Program-made: the position numbers and the translations under genes
Part shown: positions 24,002-35,275 of the stretch, one piece after another
Layout: each line of letters begins with the position of its first letter
Numbering within the stretch: position 1 is the first letter of the stretch
Assembly (NCBI GenBank): GCA_051453625.1
Contig: JBOZIK010000001.1
Coordinates: 211,914,945 to 211,978,944, forward strand
Reading direction: 5' to 3'
DNA: 64,000 nt
Source: Welwitschia mirabilis
Lineage: Eukaryota; Gnetophyta; Gnetopsida; Welwitschiales
Notes under the pieces: model-generated
What the model saw: the letters and a program-made list of their open reading frames with translations, nothing else
Told to the model about the DNA's origin: nothing
The model's database searches: none

Positions 24002-25003
24002 TTTTAGGATCAAAAACACTTTATAGAGGCAGGGGGAATATATTTTTTTTAAAAAATAAACTTAGAATAACTTAAGTAAATTAAAGGCAAAAATTAAAAA
24101 TAATAAGAAAAATAATACTTACATCTTTATTCACATCCTTCTCACTAAGGGTTTCCTTAACCAAAATAAACTACCTTTCTCAATCCTCTGAGATGGTTTT
24201 CAGTCATCCCTTTTCATCAAGAATTTCCTTAAGTACAACCCTAATATTAAGCTTGTTTCATTGAGCTAGTTTTCAACCAATAAATATCTAATAAAGGGTG
24301 TGTCTTTCATCAGCATGATACATTAACATGTAATACAAGTAACTATTAAAAAAAGATCACAACAGTTAAGAGTAGAAAGATATTAGAAGGAAGAGATTTA
24401 ATAGAAATTGATTTACATAGTGTAGTTCTCCTTCTACAGTTAAAATTTAAACATTTTATATGAGGACATGAAGATATATATTGAAGACAGAGGTGGGAGG
24501 AAGTTATTCTCAACCTCTATGGTGACAACGCATGTCCTCTGGTCATTAGGAGGTGTGACTTAATTTCACTTTGACTTACAATGATTTGATTGCAATTTTT
24601 TCCAACATTAACTAAGCTATCACACCTCTAATGTTTCACTAGAGATTTTGAATGTTCCATCTTCTCCTTAGTAATTTCTATATAAGTCTAGGACATTTCA
24701 CTTAAAAATTTAGACGTTCTAATCTATTTTCAGTTTTCTCCACTGTCATGTCCAAACATTCCATAAAAACTCCAAGATGTCCCAAGTTTAGATGTTTTAA
24801 AAAAATTCTGGGGTATCTTGGATTCCATTTAGCTATTTCTTATTACTAAGAAACTCAGACATCCCATAAAAAGGGACATCCCATGATCTAGACCTAAGTG
24901 TTAGCACCTATTGAGATCTGAATTAACTCGAAAACTATCATGAGGAATAATTATGGATTTTAAGTTGTTCATCATTAAAATCCTTCATTTATTTGCTCTA
25001 ATA
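24002..25003 (-). repeat. LTR C (5' LTR of split element C)
   Basis: It aligns with LTR A and LTR B: TAGGATCAAAAACACTTTATAG at the low end, CTCACTAAGGGTTTCCTTAACC, GTAATACAAGTAACTATTAAA, the 'GACATCCCA' short-repeat tail, and the end CATTTATTTGCTCTAATA. At about 1.0 kb it is shorter than A and B through internal loss. Confidence 0.65.
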
Positions 25004-25009
25004 CTAGTT

Positions 25010-26434
25010 CTATCAATTTTTCTTCTTATAGATGAAAGACAATGTGATGCTATCGATGTGGAGATTAAACAAGTTAAAACAAATCAAACATAAGGTCTTG
25101 TTTCAAACTAGAAGAAGAAAAAGACAATTTAAAATGAATTTAGACAAAAAACAAAACAATGTGGATGAGATTGTAAAGTACACAACAAGGATTATGGCAA
25201 GATGTTTGTAGCAAGAGCATGAGATTAATAGTGAGAAAGCCTTTTTCTCCTATGGCACAAATTGGAAATATTCATGTTTTGCTTTCCTTTGTAATCTAAA
25301 AGGGTCTCATTGTTTATCACATGAATGTTGCATTTGCATTCTTAAATAATCCCCTAAATGAGTTTTTTTTATACACAATAACCTAAAATGTATGTAATTC
25401 CAAGTAAGTAGGACTATGTTTGCAAATTATATAGATCTCTTTATAGTCTTAAATAGGCAGTTAGAGATTTGTTTACAAGAATTTAAAAATTCTTAATTTC
25501 AAATGGGTTTATATAATGCAAGGTCAAACTCACATTTGTATGTAAAAAAGGATTGGATCTAGTTTCACCTATGTGTCTATCTATGTAGATGATCTAATTC
25601 TCTTTATCCCTATTGATGAGTTGATTATAGATTTTAAAGCCTTAGTGAAGAAGGAGTTTTAAATGACAAACTTAAGGAGGCTCTGTTATTCTTTAGGTTT
25701 GTGAATTATGTAGAGTGAAGATGATTTCTTTTGTATTAAAAACATTATGCACATACTTTACTTTATAGGTTTGGAATGAAGGATTGTAAAGTTTTCTTCA
25801 CACTATTTTATCTAAGATTGAAACTTTCAGCCCAAGAAGATACTCCATTGTATGATGCCACTAAATACAAGTCTGTGATAGGGTTTCCCTTTGCCATATA
25901 CATTCAAGGCTAGACTTAGCATTTTCAAAAGAAAATATTTTTCTATCAACAAGCAATGAAACATATTTTTCCTTATTTAAAAGTTAACTATGCAACTTAG
26001 TTTATTGTATACGAGAGATGTCTTAATATATTTGAAAGTTTGGAGTGATTAAGATCGGGTAGGTAATCTAGATATAATCACATGGGAAGCTTAAAGCCAA
26101 ACTTATGTTACTCTATCAAAAACAAATGTAGACTATGTTGTCTCATCTTTAGTAAGCCAAGCAACCTTGTGGTTGAATTATTTATTAGAGAACTTGGGAA
26201 TTGTAGAAAATATTTCAGTGGAATTGTTTACAAATAATAGGTCAATATGTTCATTAGTATAAAATCATGTTCTCCATAAGTGTAACAATCACATTGGTGT
26301 TAGGCACCATTTCATTTATGAACTCTTGCAAATGGCAACCACCAAGTTAAAGTTCCATTTCAATGAAATATCAATGTGCAAATTTGTTCATCAAGGCTCA
26401 TACTTTAGGGAGGCTGAAAAACAATATGACAAAA
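25010..26434 (+). pseudogene. Copia reverse transcriptase-RNase H remnant
   Basis: Degenerate RT text runs from about 25160 ('IVKYTTRIMARCLQE', the KARLVARG region). A 'VYLCR*SNSLYP' version of the YVDDLIL box lies near 25571-25607. 'FGMKDCKVFFT' lies near 25770, 'YDATKYKSVIGF' near 25850, and the RNase H tail 'VELFTNNRSICSL' and 'GVRHHFIYELL' at about 26220-26330. Stops and shifts are frequent. It ends at the TGTTGGA of LTR F1, so F1 may also be the 3' LTR of this older element. Confidence 0.6.
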
Positions 26435-26606
26435 TGTTGGACATTCTCTTTTCTATTTTTTCTCCTATTCTTCTTAAACATTCCTATTTAATTATAATTA
26501 AAATTAAGAACTATTTTGAAAGAAAATCACATAACACTCCCTAATATGCCTTGAGGCTTTCAGACATGGGTCTGATCTACGTGTAGTGGATCATTCAAAT
26601 CCAAAA
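26435..26606 (+). repeat. LTR F1
   Basis: It shares with F2 the TGTTGGA start, a TTCTATTTTTTCTCCTATTC-like tract, GAAAGAAAATCA, and CTTTCAGACATGGGTCTGATC (CTTTTCAGACATGAGTCTAATC in F2). It lacks about 70 bp present in F2. Confidence 0.65.
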
Positions 26607-27575
26607 ATCAGTATCACAGTAAAGCTGGGAGAGAAACGAAAGTGCACTAGTTGTTTCGTCCAGGCTTGTGAATGTGATGGAAGGAAGCTATGTGGCCATT
26701 GAGCATACATGTTGTCTTCACTGAAACCCCACAACAAACAAAGTTTTCCTTTCGCATTACTTTGCTTTTGTGATTCTGGCCTCCGATGCATCAATGGAAA
26801 ATGAAAGCGGAAAGCACCCTCTGTTTTGATTGTAGATTTTCACAAAATTTCATGAAAATGAAATGCCATTAGAGATGTCAAACCTTACACGAAAATACCA
26901 TTGCGTTTGTCTCAGAGCTACAAGAAGCAATGATTCAAAGAGAGCGTAGACAGTTTCTTCCCACATAGCTGCTGAAGCAGATAATCTCCATTTTCCAAGT
27001 GCAGCTAATACAATATAAAATCTCGCTTTTGAATTTCATTTGGAATCTCAATTACTTTTTTTTTGCATTTTTGGCGTCTGTGTTTCTAGTTCGTCTGCTT
27101 TCATTCCCATGTCCATCCTTGTCCTTGATTGCATTATTCTGCTACTGATTTCGCCTGTCAAGTCTTGATTTTCTTGCATATGGTTCACATACTTCTGCAA
27201 TTGGTTTTATAGTTTGAGATGGGTGGTCATTCACAACGCTTTCTCAGTGACGTTGTTTCAGATGGTCACTGCACTATGATTCAGAAAGGCATCAGCATCG
27301 CGAAGAAGTAGTTTCAAATCTCGCCAGTGCAGTTGGATGACAGAATAGTTGTTTTACACGAGAGAGCCTTTTTCATCTGAGTAATAGATTTCCAGATGAA
27401 TTCATAAGAAATGTGATACAAATGGTGGATCTTTTGGATTTGGTTTTGATCATCGCTGCAGGCGGCCTTCAATTCTGTCGTAGCTGGATAACGCTTTTTA
27501 ATCAGTTGCTCTGCTAGTTTTGTTTTTACTTTTTCAAGCTGAATGCTTTATGATGTGATTAAAGAGAATGTTGAG
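26607..27575 (+). other. Leader of element F with host-gene-like composition
   Basis: This kilobase is clearly richer in G+C than its surroundings and lacks retroelement motifs. It holds a TATA-like ATATAAAATCTCGC near 27014, a T-rich and pyrimidine-rich stretch, and a 30-codon frame starting ATGGGTGGTCATTC at about 27219. No known protein was recognised. It may be captured host DNA carrying a promoter or 5' UTR, or an unusual element leader. Confidence 0.35.
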
Positions 27576-27859
27576 TTGGAGGGGTAGCCTTTAAAATGTT
27601 TGAAATTTTTTAAGATCTATGAAGGGTCTAAAGGGTATAACCCTTAGTCTTTGTAACTTTTTTAATAAAATTATTTTTAGGTTGGGAGGCTTGGAGGTAT
27701 TTAATCGTCCAAGTTTGCTAGTGGGGTAATAAGAGTAAAAGACCCTTATTTAAAGGGAAAGGCAATTTACTAAAAAATATCTTGCCAAAGAAAAGGTAAA
27801 TTTCCTAGCTCTCATCAAGTGTAGTTTGGCGGGATAATTTAAAGGAAAGGATGGGCAGA

Positions 27860-28575
27860 GATATACCTAAATTTCAATGGTAAAAACTTTCATGCATGGC
27901 AAGTCAAGATGTAAATATTGCTAATTCATAAAGGTGTCTAGAAGGTCATAAGTGGTAACATCCCAAACCTAAAGATGTTACCAAAATTGAAGAATGGGAA
28001 GATGCAAATCAACAGGCTCTTTCATTAATTGGCTTGAACCTTGAAAATGATTATCTTCACCACATTAACTTAAACAAAACTTCAATATGTGTGGGATGAC
28101 TTAAACAATTTATTCAGCTCTAGTGGAATTGATGCTAAGCAAGACTTAAATCATTAGTTATACAGCTTAAGATTAGAGGAATCAGGAGATATGAATCAAT
28201 ACATAAATTATTTTAGATCTCCTTTAACACAACTTGTAGTAGAAAATTCAAAGATTGATGATGATGATGCTAAAGCAATTTTGTTGACCAATCTTCCTTC
28301 CTAATATGATCATATTGTGTTGACTTTGGAAAAGGTTCTTGCATCACTTGAAGGAATAATATCCTCTCTCATTGAAGAAAGCAATAAGTTGAAGCATCGA
28401 GAATATGATCCTAAAGCATTAGTCTCTACAACAAAGCCTTTTAACAGATCAATAATTTAGAAGCAAAGAAAGCAACAAGAAAGAAAAGCAATGACTTTGT
28501 TACTACTATGAGAAGTCAAGACATATTGTATCTAATTCCTTTACAAAACCAAGAGATCTTTTAGATGGAAAGTTA
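27860..28575 (+). pseudogene. Copia gag remnant in element F
   Basis: 'FNGKNFHAWQVKM' (near 27875) is the gag opening. 'SGNIPNLK', 'EWEDANQQAL', 'WDDLNNLFS', 'DDDDAKAILLTNLP' (near 28260) and 'GIISSLIEE' (near 28350) follow, then a zinc knuckle 'CYYYEKSRHIVSNSF' near 28500 with the second Cys as Tyr and the last as Ser. The frame changes several times. Confidence 0.6.
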
Positions 28576-28898
28576 AGTGTTAGCAGTAGAAACAAGTTTT
28601 TCCACAAAGAATGATTCTCCAACAGAAGAAGAGAAGGTACTGACATTTTAATCTTCTCTATGTGATAAACCTGTGCTGAGTTCTTTTATATGGTGAACTT
28701 TATTAAGTTCTATATGGGGTTTTATGTGGTGAACTCATTTGAGTTGTATATGTAGTGATCTCTTTAAGTTCCTTGGTGGCAAACTTTAAAGAGTTTCTTA
28801 TATGGTCAATCCTATGTAGATTGCTATGCTCGAGGCACATTCTAGCACTTTGATTATGATAATAATCTAATTCTTAGATTTATCATCAAGGGAGGATT
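28576..28898 (+). other. Element F 3' non-coding tract with GTGAACT repeats
   Basis: Short imperfect repeats of the form 'ATGTGGTGAACTCATTTGAGTT' occur about four times (28680-28810), followed by the polypurine tract. No coding is seen. Confidence 0.45.
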
Positions 28899-29139
28899 TG
28901 TTGGATATTTTTATAAGGTTGTTGCAATAACTCCCAATCTTCTCCCATTCTCTCTCTTATTCTTTCTTCTATTCTTCCTATTCATTCCTATTTTGTTGTA
29001 ATAAAAGGGTATTTAACCCCTCGATAGATCTTAAAATGAAGAGTTGTTTTAAAAGAAAATTATAGACAATCCCTCAAGTGCCTTCAAGCTTTTCAGACAT
29101 GAGTCTAATCTACACATACTGGATCCTTCAGATCCAACA
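28899..29139 (+). repeat. LTR F2
   Basis: The LTR is 241 bp, from TGTTGGAT to CCAACA, preceded by AAGGGAGGATT. See F1 for the shared blocks. Confidence 0.65.
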
Positions 29140-29655
29140 ATAAATGATATAGAGTGCATGAAGCTATCCTTAAATAAGGCATTATTAAGAGTCAAGGCAA
29201 CCCCAAGCTTTCAACTATTATTGTAAGAAGTAGTTTGATTAGCATTCACATCACCAGTGAACCACTTTGTATCCTTAAATCTTATTTTAGTTTGTTAGTG
29301 CTTAGAATGATTAATTAGTAATCAATTAGCCAATCAAAGTAGTTAGGAAATAGTTTATTGTTATAAAAAAGATCATGAGTATATTGCTTGGTTAAAATAA
29401 ATAAATTTAGTGCATCATTAGTAAGAATTTAATGTGCATTTCTTGATTTACCTTTGTCTTTTTTCACTCCTATTTTGTTTTCATTTTAACCTTTCTAAAC
29501 TCTTTTGTTTAAGCAAGCTTCCTTGCTACCAGCCTATCCCTTTTTGTCATAATTTCAAGTGCAGTGGCTATTTTCTTGCTATGTAACATGAACGATGTCA
29601 TCTTACTGATGCTGTTGTAGTCCATTAAGAATAATTGTCTTTATAATAATAATGG
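29140..29655 (+). repeat. Dispersed repeat, copy E
   Basis: Second copy of the repeat at 4665-5235, with AATCAATTAGCCAATCAAAG, AATAGTTTATTGTTATAAA and TTTTCATTTTAACC in the same order. No gag follows it here. Confidence 0.5.
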
Positions 29656-30289
29656 CTTGGAAATGTAACATACTCATGTTATAATATCATACAAAAAATA
29701 TCCAAATGCTAAGCTAAAAATTTATCATCTTTACAAAATAATTCCCTCACATGTGAACTTTCTAAGAGAGAAAACTTTTAGGGAAGTTTCACCCCCATAT
29801 AATCATGATTGTATAACAGAATTCATTATCTCCATGTAAAATATGACAATCTTCTATCTTTCCATTATTAAAATCCTCTTCAACCTCTTTTGATTCCAAC
29901 ATCACCATGGAAACATTGATATATTCCATAACCATTTACTAAAAATACTATTTCAAACAAGCCATGGGAAACAATGTGAGAATTTTTCTTAAAACTTGAG
30001 TTTTTATCTCTTCTTATAAACTTAACTGAAAAATAGACAACAAGATTCAAATAAAGTGCAAAAAAATTGAACTAATTCCTATAACCTTCACTTTCATGCA
30101 CTTACTAAAGATGACATTACCATCAAATTTACCTAGGTAAATAAAAAATGATTTATTTCCTATATGCACTCTTTCAAATTAAAATTTGGTAATCTCAATG
30201 AGAAGAGATGTTTCTCTTCCCTTTCCATCAAAATAATAATAATAATTAATTTTTTTATTTTTCATATAAAAATTAATCTACTTTCTCCA
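29656..30289. other. AT-rich DNA, nothing recognised
   Basis: No coding or structural signal was seen. Confidence 0.4.
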
Positions 30290-31232
30290 TTCATGTTTCT
30301 TATTGAAGTAATCTAACTTCCACCATGTCAAGCTTCTTCTTAAAGTAATTCACTTCCATGTGCTTGTTATTCTTACAATAGTTATGAAATCTTCCTTCTT
30401 TATTCATTTCCTTTTTCCTTCCTTTCTTGTTACAAGGTGTGTTTGATGATTTGATAGCTTCATTCTTCATCAATGAATGGGGTAGACTATATTAATTCTA
30501 AAATGCCTAAGGAATAACTTTTACAGTTTAAAATTCTTTATTCCTATGTTTTTAGCCTTCCTACACATTCAACTAGGGTCATCTTTGAAATATCACAAGC
30601 CTTCTTAATAGTAAAGATGATTGGGTCAAATCATGTGGAGAGGATTCTAAAACTTTGCAACAATACTACTTCATCAAACGTCTTAAGAATCATAAACCAT
30701 TGGAAATTTCTTGAACTATGCTAATACGTTAATCAATATTTTTTAAATATTTCCTCTTGAAAGACTCAAACTCTCTTCTTAGCATTTGAATCTTAACAAC
30801 TTATACTTTAATTGATCCCTATATGCAATCTTCAACACATTTCAAGCATCCTTAAAATACTTATGCTTGATAATCTTTGAAAAGATCAATCTATTCAAGC
30901 GACTTTCGATGATAAAGAAATCCTTTTTATTTAATTCCTTAATTATTACAATTCCTTATTTGTATTACTTTAAAGAGGTGTAAAGGCTTAAAGACCCCCC
31001 ATACTAATAAAACCCCTCATGATTAGGTACTAAATCTCTTACACAGTAAGAATGGTTTTATTTAAATAGCCTAGTATTTGTAGTTTTCACTACTAAAACT
31101 AGAGCTAGAACCAAAATAGTGCATGTAAGGTTCAACAGATTGTTGAATAAGTTATCAAACCCTAACCTAAAAGCTCTAAAATTTTATTAAGGTCTAAACT
31201 TTGAGCTATTAAGCCAAAAGAGATACCCCTAA
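30290..31232 (-). pseudogene. Copia gag remnant, minus strand
   Basis: Reading down from the primer site at 31244, the minus strand gives, among stops, 'KHKYFKDA*NVLKIAYRD' (near 30850; gag 'a.e.Wd.L...y.g') and a 'KYKLLRFK' block. A zinc-knuckle remnant 'NYCKNNKHMEVNYFKKK' lies near 30320-30390. The order and distance from the primer site fit a Copia gag. Confidence 0.5.
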
Positions 31233-31244
31233 ACTCTAATACCA
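31233..31244 (-). other. Primer-binding site (Copia, minus strand)
   Basis: The minus strand reads TGGTATTAGAGT, 10 of 12 to TGGTATCAGAGC. It lies two bases inside an LTR end (..CAACA). Confidence 0.75.
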
Positions 31245-31246
31245 CT

Positions 31247-31600
31247 TGTTGAAACTAAAGCCACAAAAAAGTGATTCACAAAAGAGAAATACAATTTAAG
31301 ACATTAGATTAATCTATGTTGATACAAGTATGTAGGTTGTCCCTTATATACATGAGTAAAGATAATATAATCTAGGAAGATAAAAAATCATAGTAGATTT
31401 CTTATGTGCTAAGTGATTTATAAGTCTAAAATACTCCATGATGTTTAAGATAATGAAAATTTCTAAATATTGAAATAATAAACGCTTCTCTCTACAATCC
31501 TGTGATGAAGCTTCATGATGAAATACCAAATTTTGTGATAAGGATGAACTTTGTGGTTATCAGGAATTAGTTATAATTGATTTTATAAATATTAAATGAT
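31247..31600 (-). repeat. 5' LTR of the minus-strand Copia remnant (outer end uncertain)
   Basis: The LTR end TGTTG (minus strand CAACA) abuts the primer site. The outer end could not be fixed because no second LTR was found. Confidence 0.45.
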
Positions 31601-31894
31601 TAATTAAGTATTAAAATACTTGATTCTTTAATTGTTAAGGACATGATTATTCATGTGAGTTATTGGCTTTTTAAATTTTCATTTCTAACTTATGCAATGA
31701 AATTTTATTCAAGTCATTCTTAAGTCTTAGAGAGTATACTTAAATTATATGGGTTAAAGATAGTAATCATGTTTTTTATTATTATTTCATTATCACATTC
31801 ACCTTTGCATCTTTGTTTCACCTCAATGGTAAAGTCAAAGATGAAATAGATAAAAAAGCAAAAACATTGACAATAGATGTTTCATTTAAATGTA
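31601..31894. other. AT-rich DNA
   Basis: Nothing was recognised. Its last bases are repeated after the gap that follows. Confidence 0.35.
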
Positions 31895-31994
31895 NNNNNN
31901 NNNNNNNNNNNNNNNNNNNNNNNNNNNNNNNNNNNNNNNNNNNNNNNNNNNNNNNNNNNNNNNNNNNNNNNNNNNNNNNNNNNNNNNNNNNNNN
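31895..31994. other. Assembly gap, 100 N, with duplicated flanks
   Basis: The left flank ends with a 24-bp string beginning ACAATAGATGTTTCATTTAA, and the right flank starts with the same string. This is the mark of two contigs that overlap but were not merged. Confidence 0.85.
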
Positions 31995-32149
31995 ACAATA
32001 GATGTTTCATTTAAATGTAGTCCAATATTTAAACATTTAGGGTTAGGATTTCTTCACTAAGGTTACCTTAGAATTTTTCCTTTATGAAAAAATAACAAAT
32101 TGTATTTAGATGTCCAAATGACCTTTTACATTTAATACTCTAATTATAA

Positions 32150-33320
32150 CCTTACTAACTAAAGGTATTCACTAACAAGACTTTAGAATGAGTTTAAAGG
32201 CTATGCTTAAAAAGTGAAAATTATTTTTAAAAAACTTAACAATGAAACTTTTACTTTACTAATGAGAATATCAATCATTCATGTCATCTTCTTATTTGTA
32301 GTATAATTTGGATGGAACTTATTACAACTTGATATAAAATCAACTTTCTTGAATGAAAACCTAAAAAAGAGATCTTTACAATGTAACCTAAAATATTTGC
32401 AACCTAAAACCTTGATGAGAAAAAAAATGAATTTATTCTCACATAAGCCTTGAGAGTAATTAAATCATTCATTTAGACGATCATTGTGGTTATAGTTTCA
32501 AGAGGATATAATTACTAAAATTTTCGAGTTCAACATTCCTACACCCATAAAGGAACTCAAAATAATAATTCAAGAAATAAAGAAAGCATTGAATTTTGAT
32601 GTTTTAAGCTACCTTCTAAAATCTTAGATATATCAATACCATAATAAAATGATTGTGATCAAACGAAGTACTCTGAAGAAATTATAAAGGAATATAACCT
32701 TGTTAAGAATAGAGGATAAAATCATTGAAATCTCATAGCAAAAATGATACAAATTGAAGATAAAAAAAGTAAACTATTTTTATTTTAAATACTTAATCAA
32801 ATAAATCTATCCACTAATATAAGACCATATCTTGAAATGACTATAATAATAGTAAAGTATATAGCAAAAACCACAAGTCATGGAATAAAACTCACAAAAT
32901 ATTAAAAAAGGTAGATTAGCTATATAGATGTTGGCTAGGTAAGAGCTCAAGACATGATGTTTATAACTATATTCATCATGTAATGGCACGTTATATCCTT
33001 GCTAATAAAAAGACATTAAAAAAAGCTATAATGCTATTTTCCATTAGAGTAAAGTATGCAATAGTTAAAACTTTATATCATAAGCAAAAATGGTTGATCT
33101 AAATACTAGAAGATTTTAATAAAACCACAAAAGCACCTAGTTAATTGTGCTATGAGAAGTACAACATCATAAAACTATTAAAGAACTCTATCTCCACCAA
33201 AAAATAAATCATATTAGATTAATATTTCACTACCTAGATTGGTTATTTTTAGAACATTTGATTTAAACCATGTATGTCAATACAAAATGGTAAGACACTA
33301 ATGAATTAATAAAATCATTA
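32150..33320 (+). pseudogene. Copia reverse transcriptase-RNase H remnant
   Basis: 'LDIKSTFLNENLKKEIFTM' (from 32328 on, after one frame change) is the Copia 'DVKSAFLNG.L.EEVYM' block. A degraded 'KILKKVDLYRCWLGKSS' stands where 'KRiLRYLkGT' is expected. 'MLFSIRVKYAIVKTLYHKQKWLI' (33030-33100) matches the RNase H 'alSt.EAEY.A...a..q..WL' region, followed by a 'NIIKLLKNSIS' block. Heavily mutated. Confidence 0.55.
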
Positions 33321-33389
33321 TGAGGAGCTGACTTCACCACATTCATACAAGACTTGAAGATTGGATATGAATAATTAAAATGAGATAAA

Positions 33390-33720
33390 ATAAAAGCAAG
33401 GTTTTACTTGGTTGATTAAGTCATTTGCCTTTTAAGGTGAAGGTCGTATGTTTAAAATCCAGTAGTGGTAGTTACTACTATACTCTCTATTAATAACTAG
33501 TAAAGTGAGGTTTTAAGTTTGACTTTTGGCCATTCAATCCTATGGTGAATCCAAGGCTAGTAATAGGGCTTATCTATTATGCTCTTCTTTGTCCTTTTCC
33601 CATACAAAAGGTTGTATGGTCTTTGGCAGTTTCTCATGGGCTTTCATAAGCTCGCATAAAGGGGGATTTCTATTAAGCTAGGAGGCTAGCACTAGTATTA
33701 TTCCCCAAGAATAAGATGAA
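33390..33720 (+). mobile_element. tRNA-derived SINE-like unit
   Basis: TTGGTTGATTAAGTCATTTG (about 33400) and GTATGTTTAAAATCC (about 33448) sit at the spacing of SINE A and B boxes. The B box has decayed from GGGTTCGAATCC. 'TTTTAAGGTGAAGGTC' between them is typical of plant SINE heads. The body has tracts richer in G+C and ends near TATTATTCCCCAAGAATAAG. No clean flanking repeat was found. Confidence 0.5.
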
Positions 33721-35025
33721 GTAACAAGGATACCATGGAATTGATTAAAAACTTAGCAATTACACAGATTTTGTAAAACTAACAACAATAGGAAATTGTA
33801 ACAAAGCCTATGTGGATGAAAGCAATGAACTAGATTTATTTACAGGAATGATACTTTTAAAGAAACTATAAAATTACATGTACTTTAATTAAAACTACAA
33901 ACAAGTTAATTATAGTTCAACTACCAAAGATTCAAGCAACCATAAATTACAAACTAAAATCTAATTAATTAGAAATTAACTATCAAAGTCAAGAAACATG
34001 ATCACTAATAAAATATAATTTTCATATTCTTTCTTGTAAATTATTGTCAATTGTAAGAGTAAAAACATATAAATATTATCTTGTTAATCTACAAAGTCTT
34101 ACATTACAGTTCAATCATTCCTGTTACTTCCTCTAAAAGTAAGTTTGTAAGTTATTTCACGTCATAGCATATTTACATCTACATAGTCATTATTTTGACA
34201 TTTGTTAAACATTACAAAAAACACTACCATGGTGAGATTACATTATGATATCTCTTTGAGTATAATAGAAAAGCAATAAAAAAAAATTGTGTCTAAATCA
34301 TGAGAAGAATATAAATTTAAAAATACCACCAATTTTATATCTTTAACATGTTCTTTAATAGGCTTAATTTGATTCACATATATTACATGTAATTCAAGTG
34401 TGTATAACATTATTACTATATAAAAATATTTCTTTATTTATTTCATTTTAAAGAAAGTACAGAATAATAAAGAATATAAGGTAATATGAGCTATGTTCAT
34501 AACATGGATGATGTGGTAAATAACATATACTTGTGTTTCCATTTTCTTGTAATTTATTAGTGTGCATCACTAAAACATTGTTATGTATCTTCTTGTACGT
34601 TTATTATCTATTTTATAGTTCACGAGAATACTTTTCATGTACGTAAAGAAAGAGCTATTAAAAAGATAAAAATGATTCATGTATTCATTGCATCATAAGA
34701 AGGATGATGCTTATAGTAATGTAACAATATAAGAAAACTCTATAAGTGAAAAATATATATATTATTATGGTTTCATTTTAAACATGTTTTTATGGGAAGA
34801 TATTCTTAACCTTTTAATGATCACCTTTACTACATTTTGTTTTTTTTCATATGTATGCTATATGTAGAAGAAACTAAGGGCATTAAAAGTTAATTCCACC
34901 ATAACAAATGAAAATTTCTTATATAAATAAGACGTACATTATCTAAGATCTTTAAAGAAGTTATGTAGCTTTTGTATTTGATCTATATTGTTATAACAAA
35001 TAAACTAGACTATAAAAAGTTTTAT
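33721..35025. other. AT-rich DNA, nothing recognised
   Basis: No frame or motif worth reporting was seen. Confidence 0.4.
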
Positions 35026-35275
35026 TTTGGCTAGTTCAACTGGTAGAATAGTAGTCCTCCATTTAGAAGGTTGTCGATTGGAACCTTTTAATACCCTCCT
35101 TGCAAGACTATAAGGCCTTGAGCATCATTCAATTATTTCTTTGTATGATCATGGTGGCTATACTTTACGTATAGTCCCTAAAGTTTCAAGTTTGCCATCC
35201 CCCTTAAATTATAATAAGGAAGGATTTTTGAACTTATAGAATAAAGTTTCTACTAAGTTAGGTTTATATCATTCT
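35026..35275 (+). mobile_element. tRNA-derived SINE-like unit
   Basis: TGGCTAGTTCAACTGG (from 35028) is a near-consensus pol III A box, and GTCGATTGGAACC about 35 bp later is a decayed B box. A tRNA-like head is followed by a body of about 170 bp containing GGTGGCTATACTTTACG. No known plant tRNA is intact here. Flanking repeats were not resolved. Confidence 0.45.

Larger units (their letters stand above)
26435..29139 (+). mobile_element. Short-LTR gag-only retroelement (F)
   Basis: Related short repeats F1 (26435-26606) and F2 (28899-29139) both start TGTTGGA and end in a CCAACA-type terminus. Between them lie a weak primer-site match (8 of 12) just after F1, an atypical 1-kb leader, a Copia gag remnant, a non-coding tract and a polypurine tract AAGGGAGGA (28888-28896) at F2. 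No pol is present, so it is a non-autonomous or deleted Copia-type element. Confidence 0.6.
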
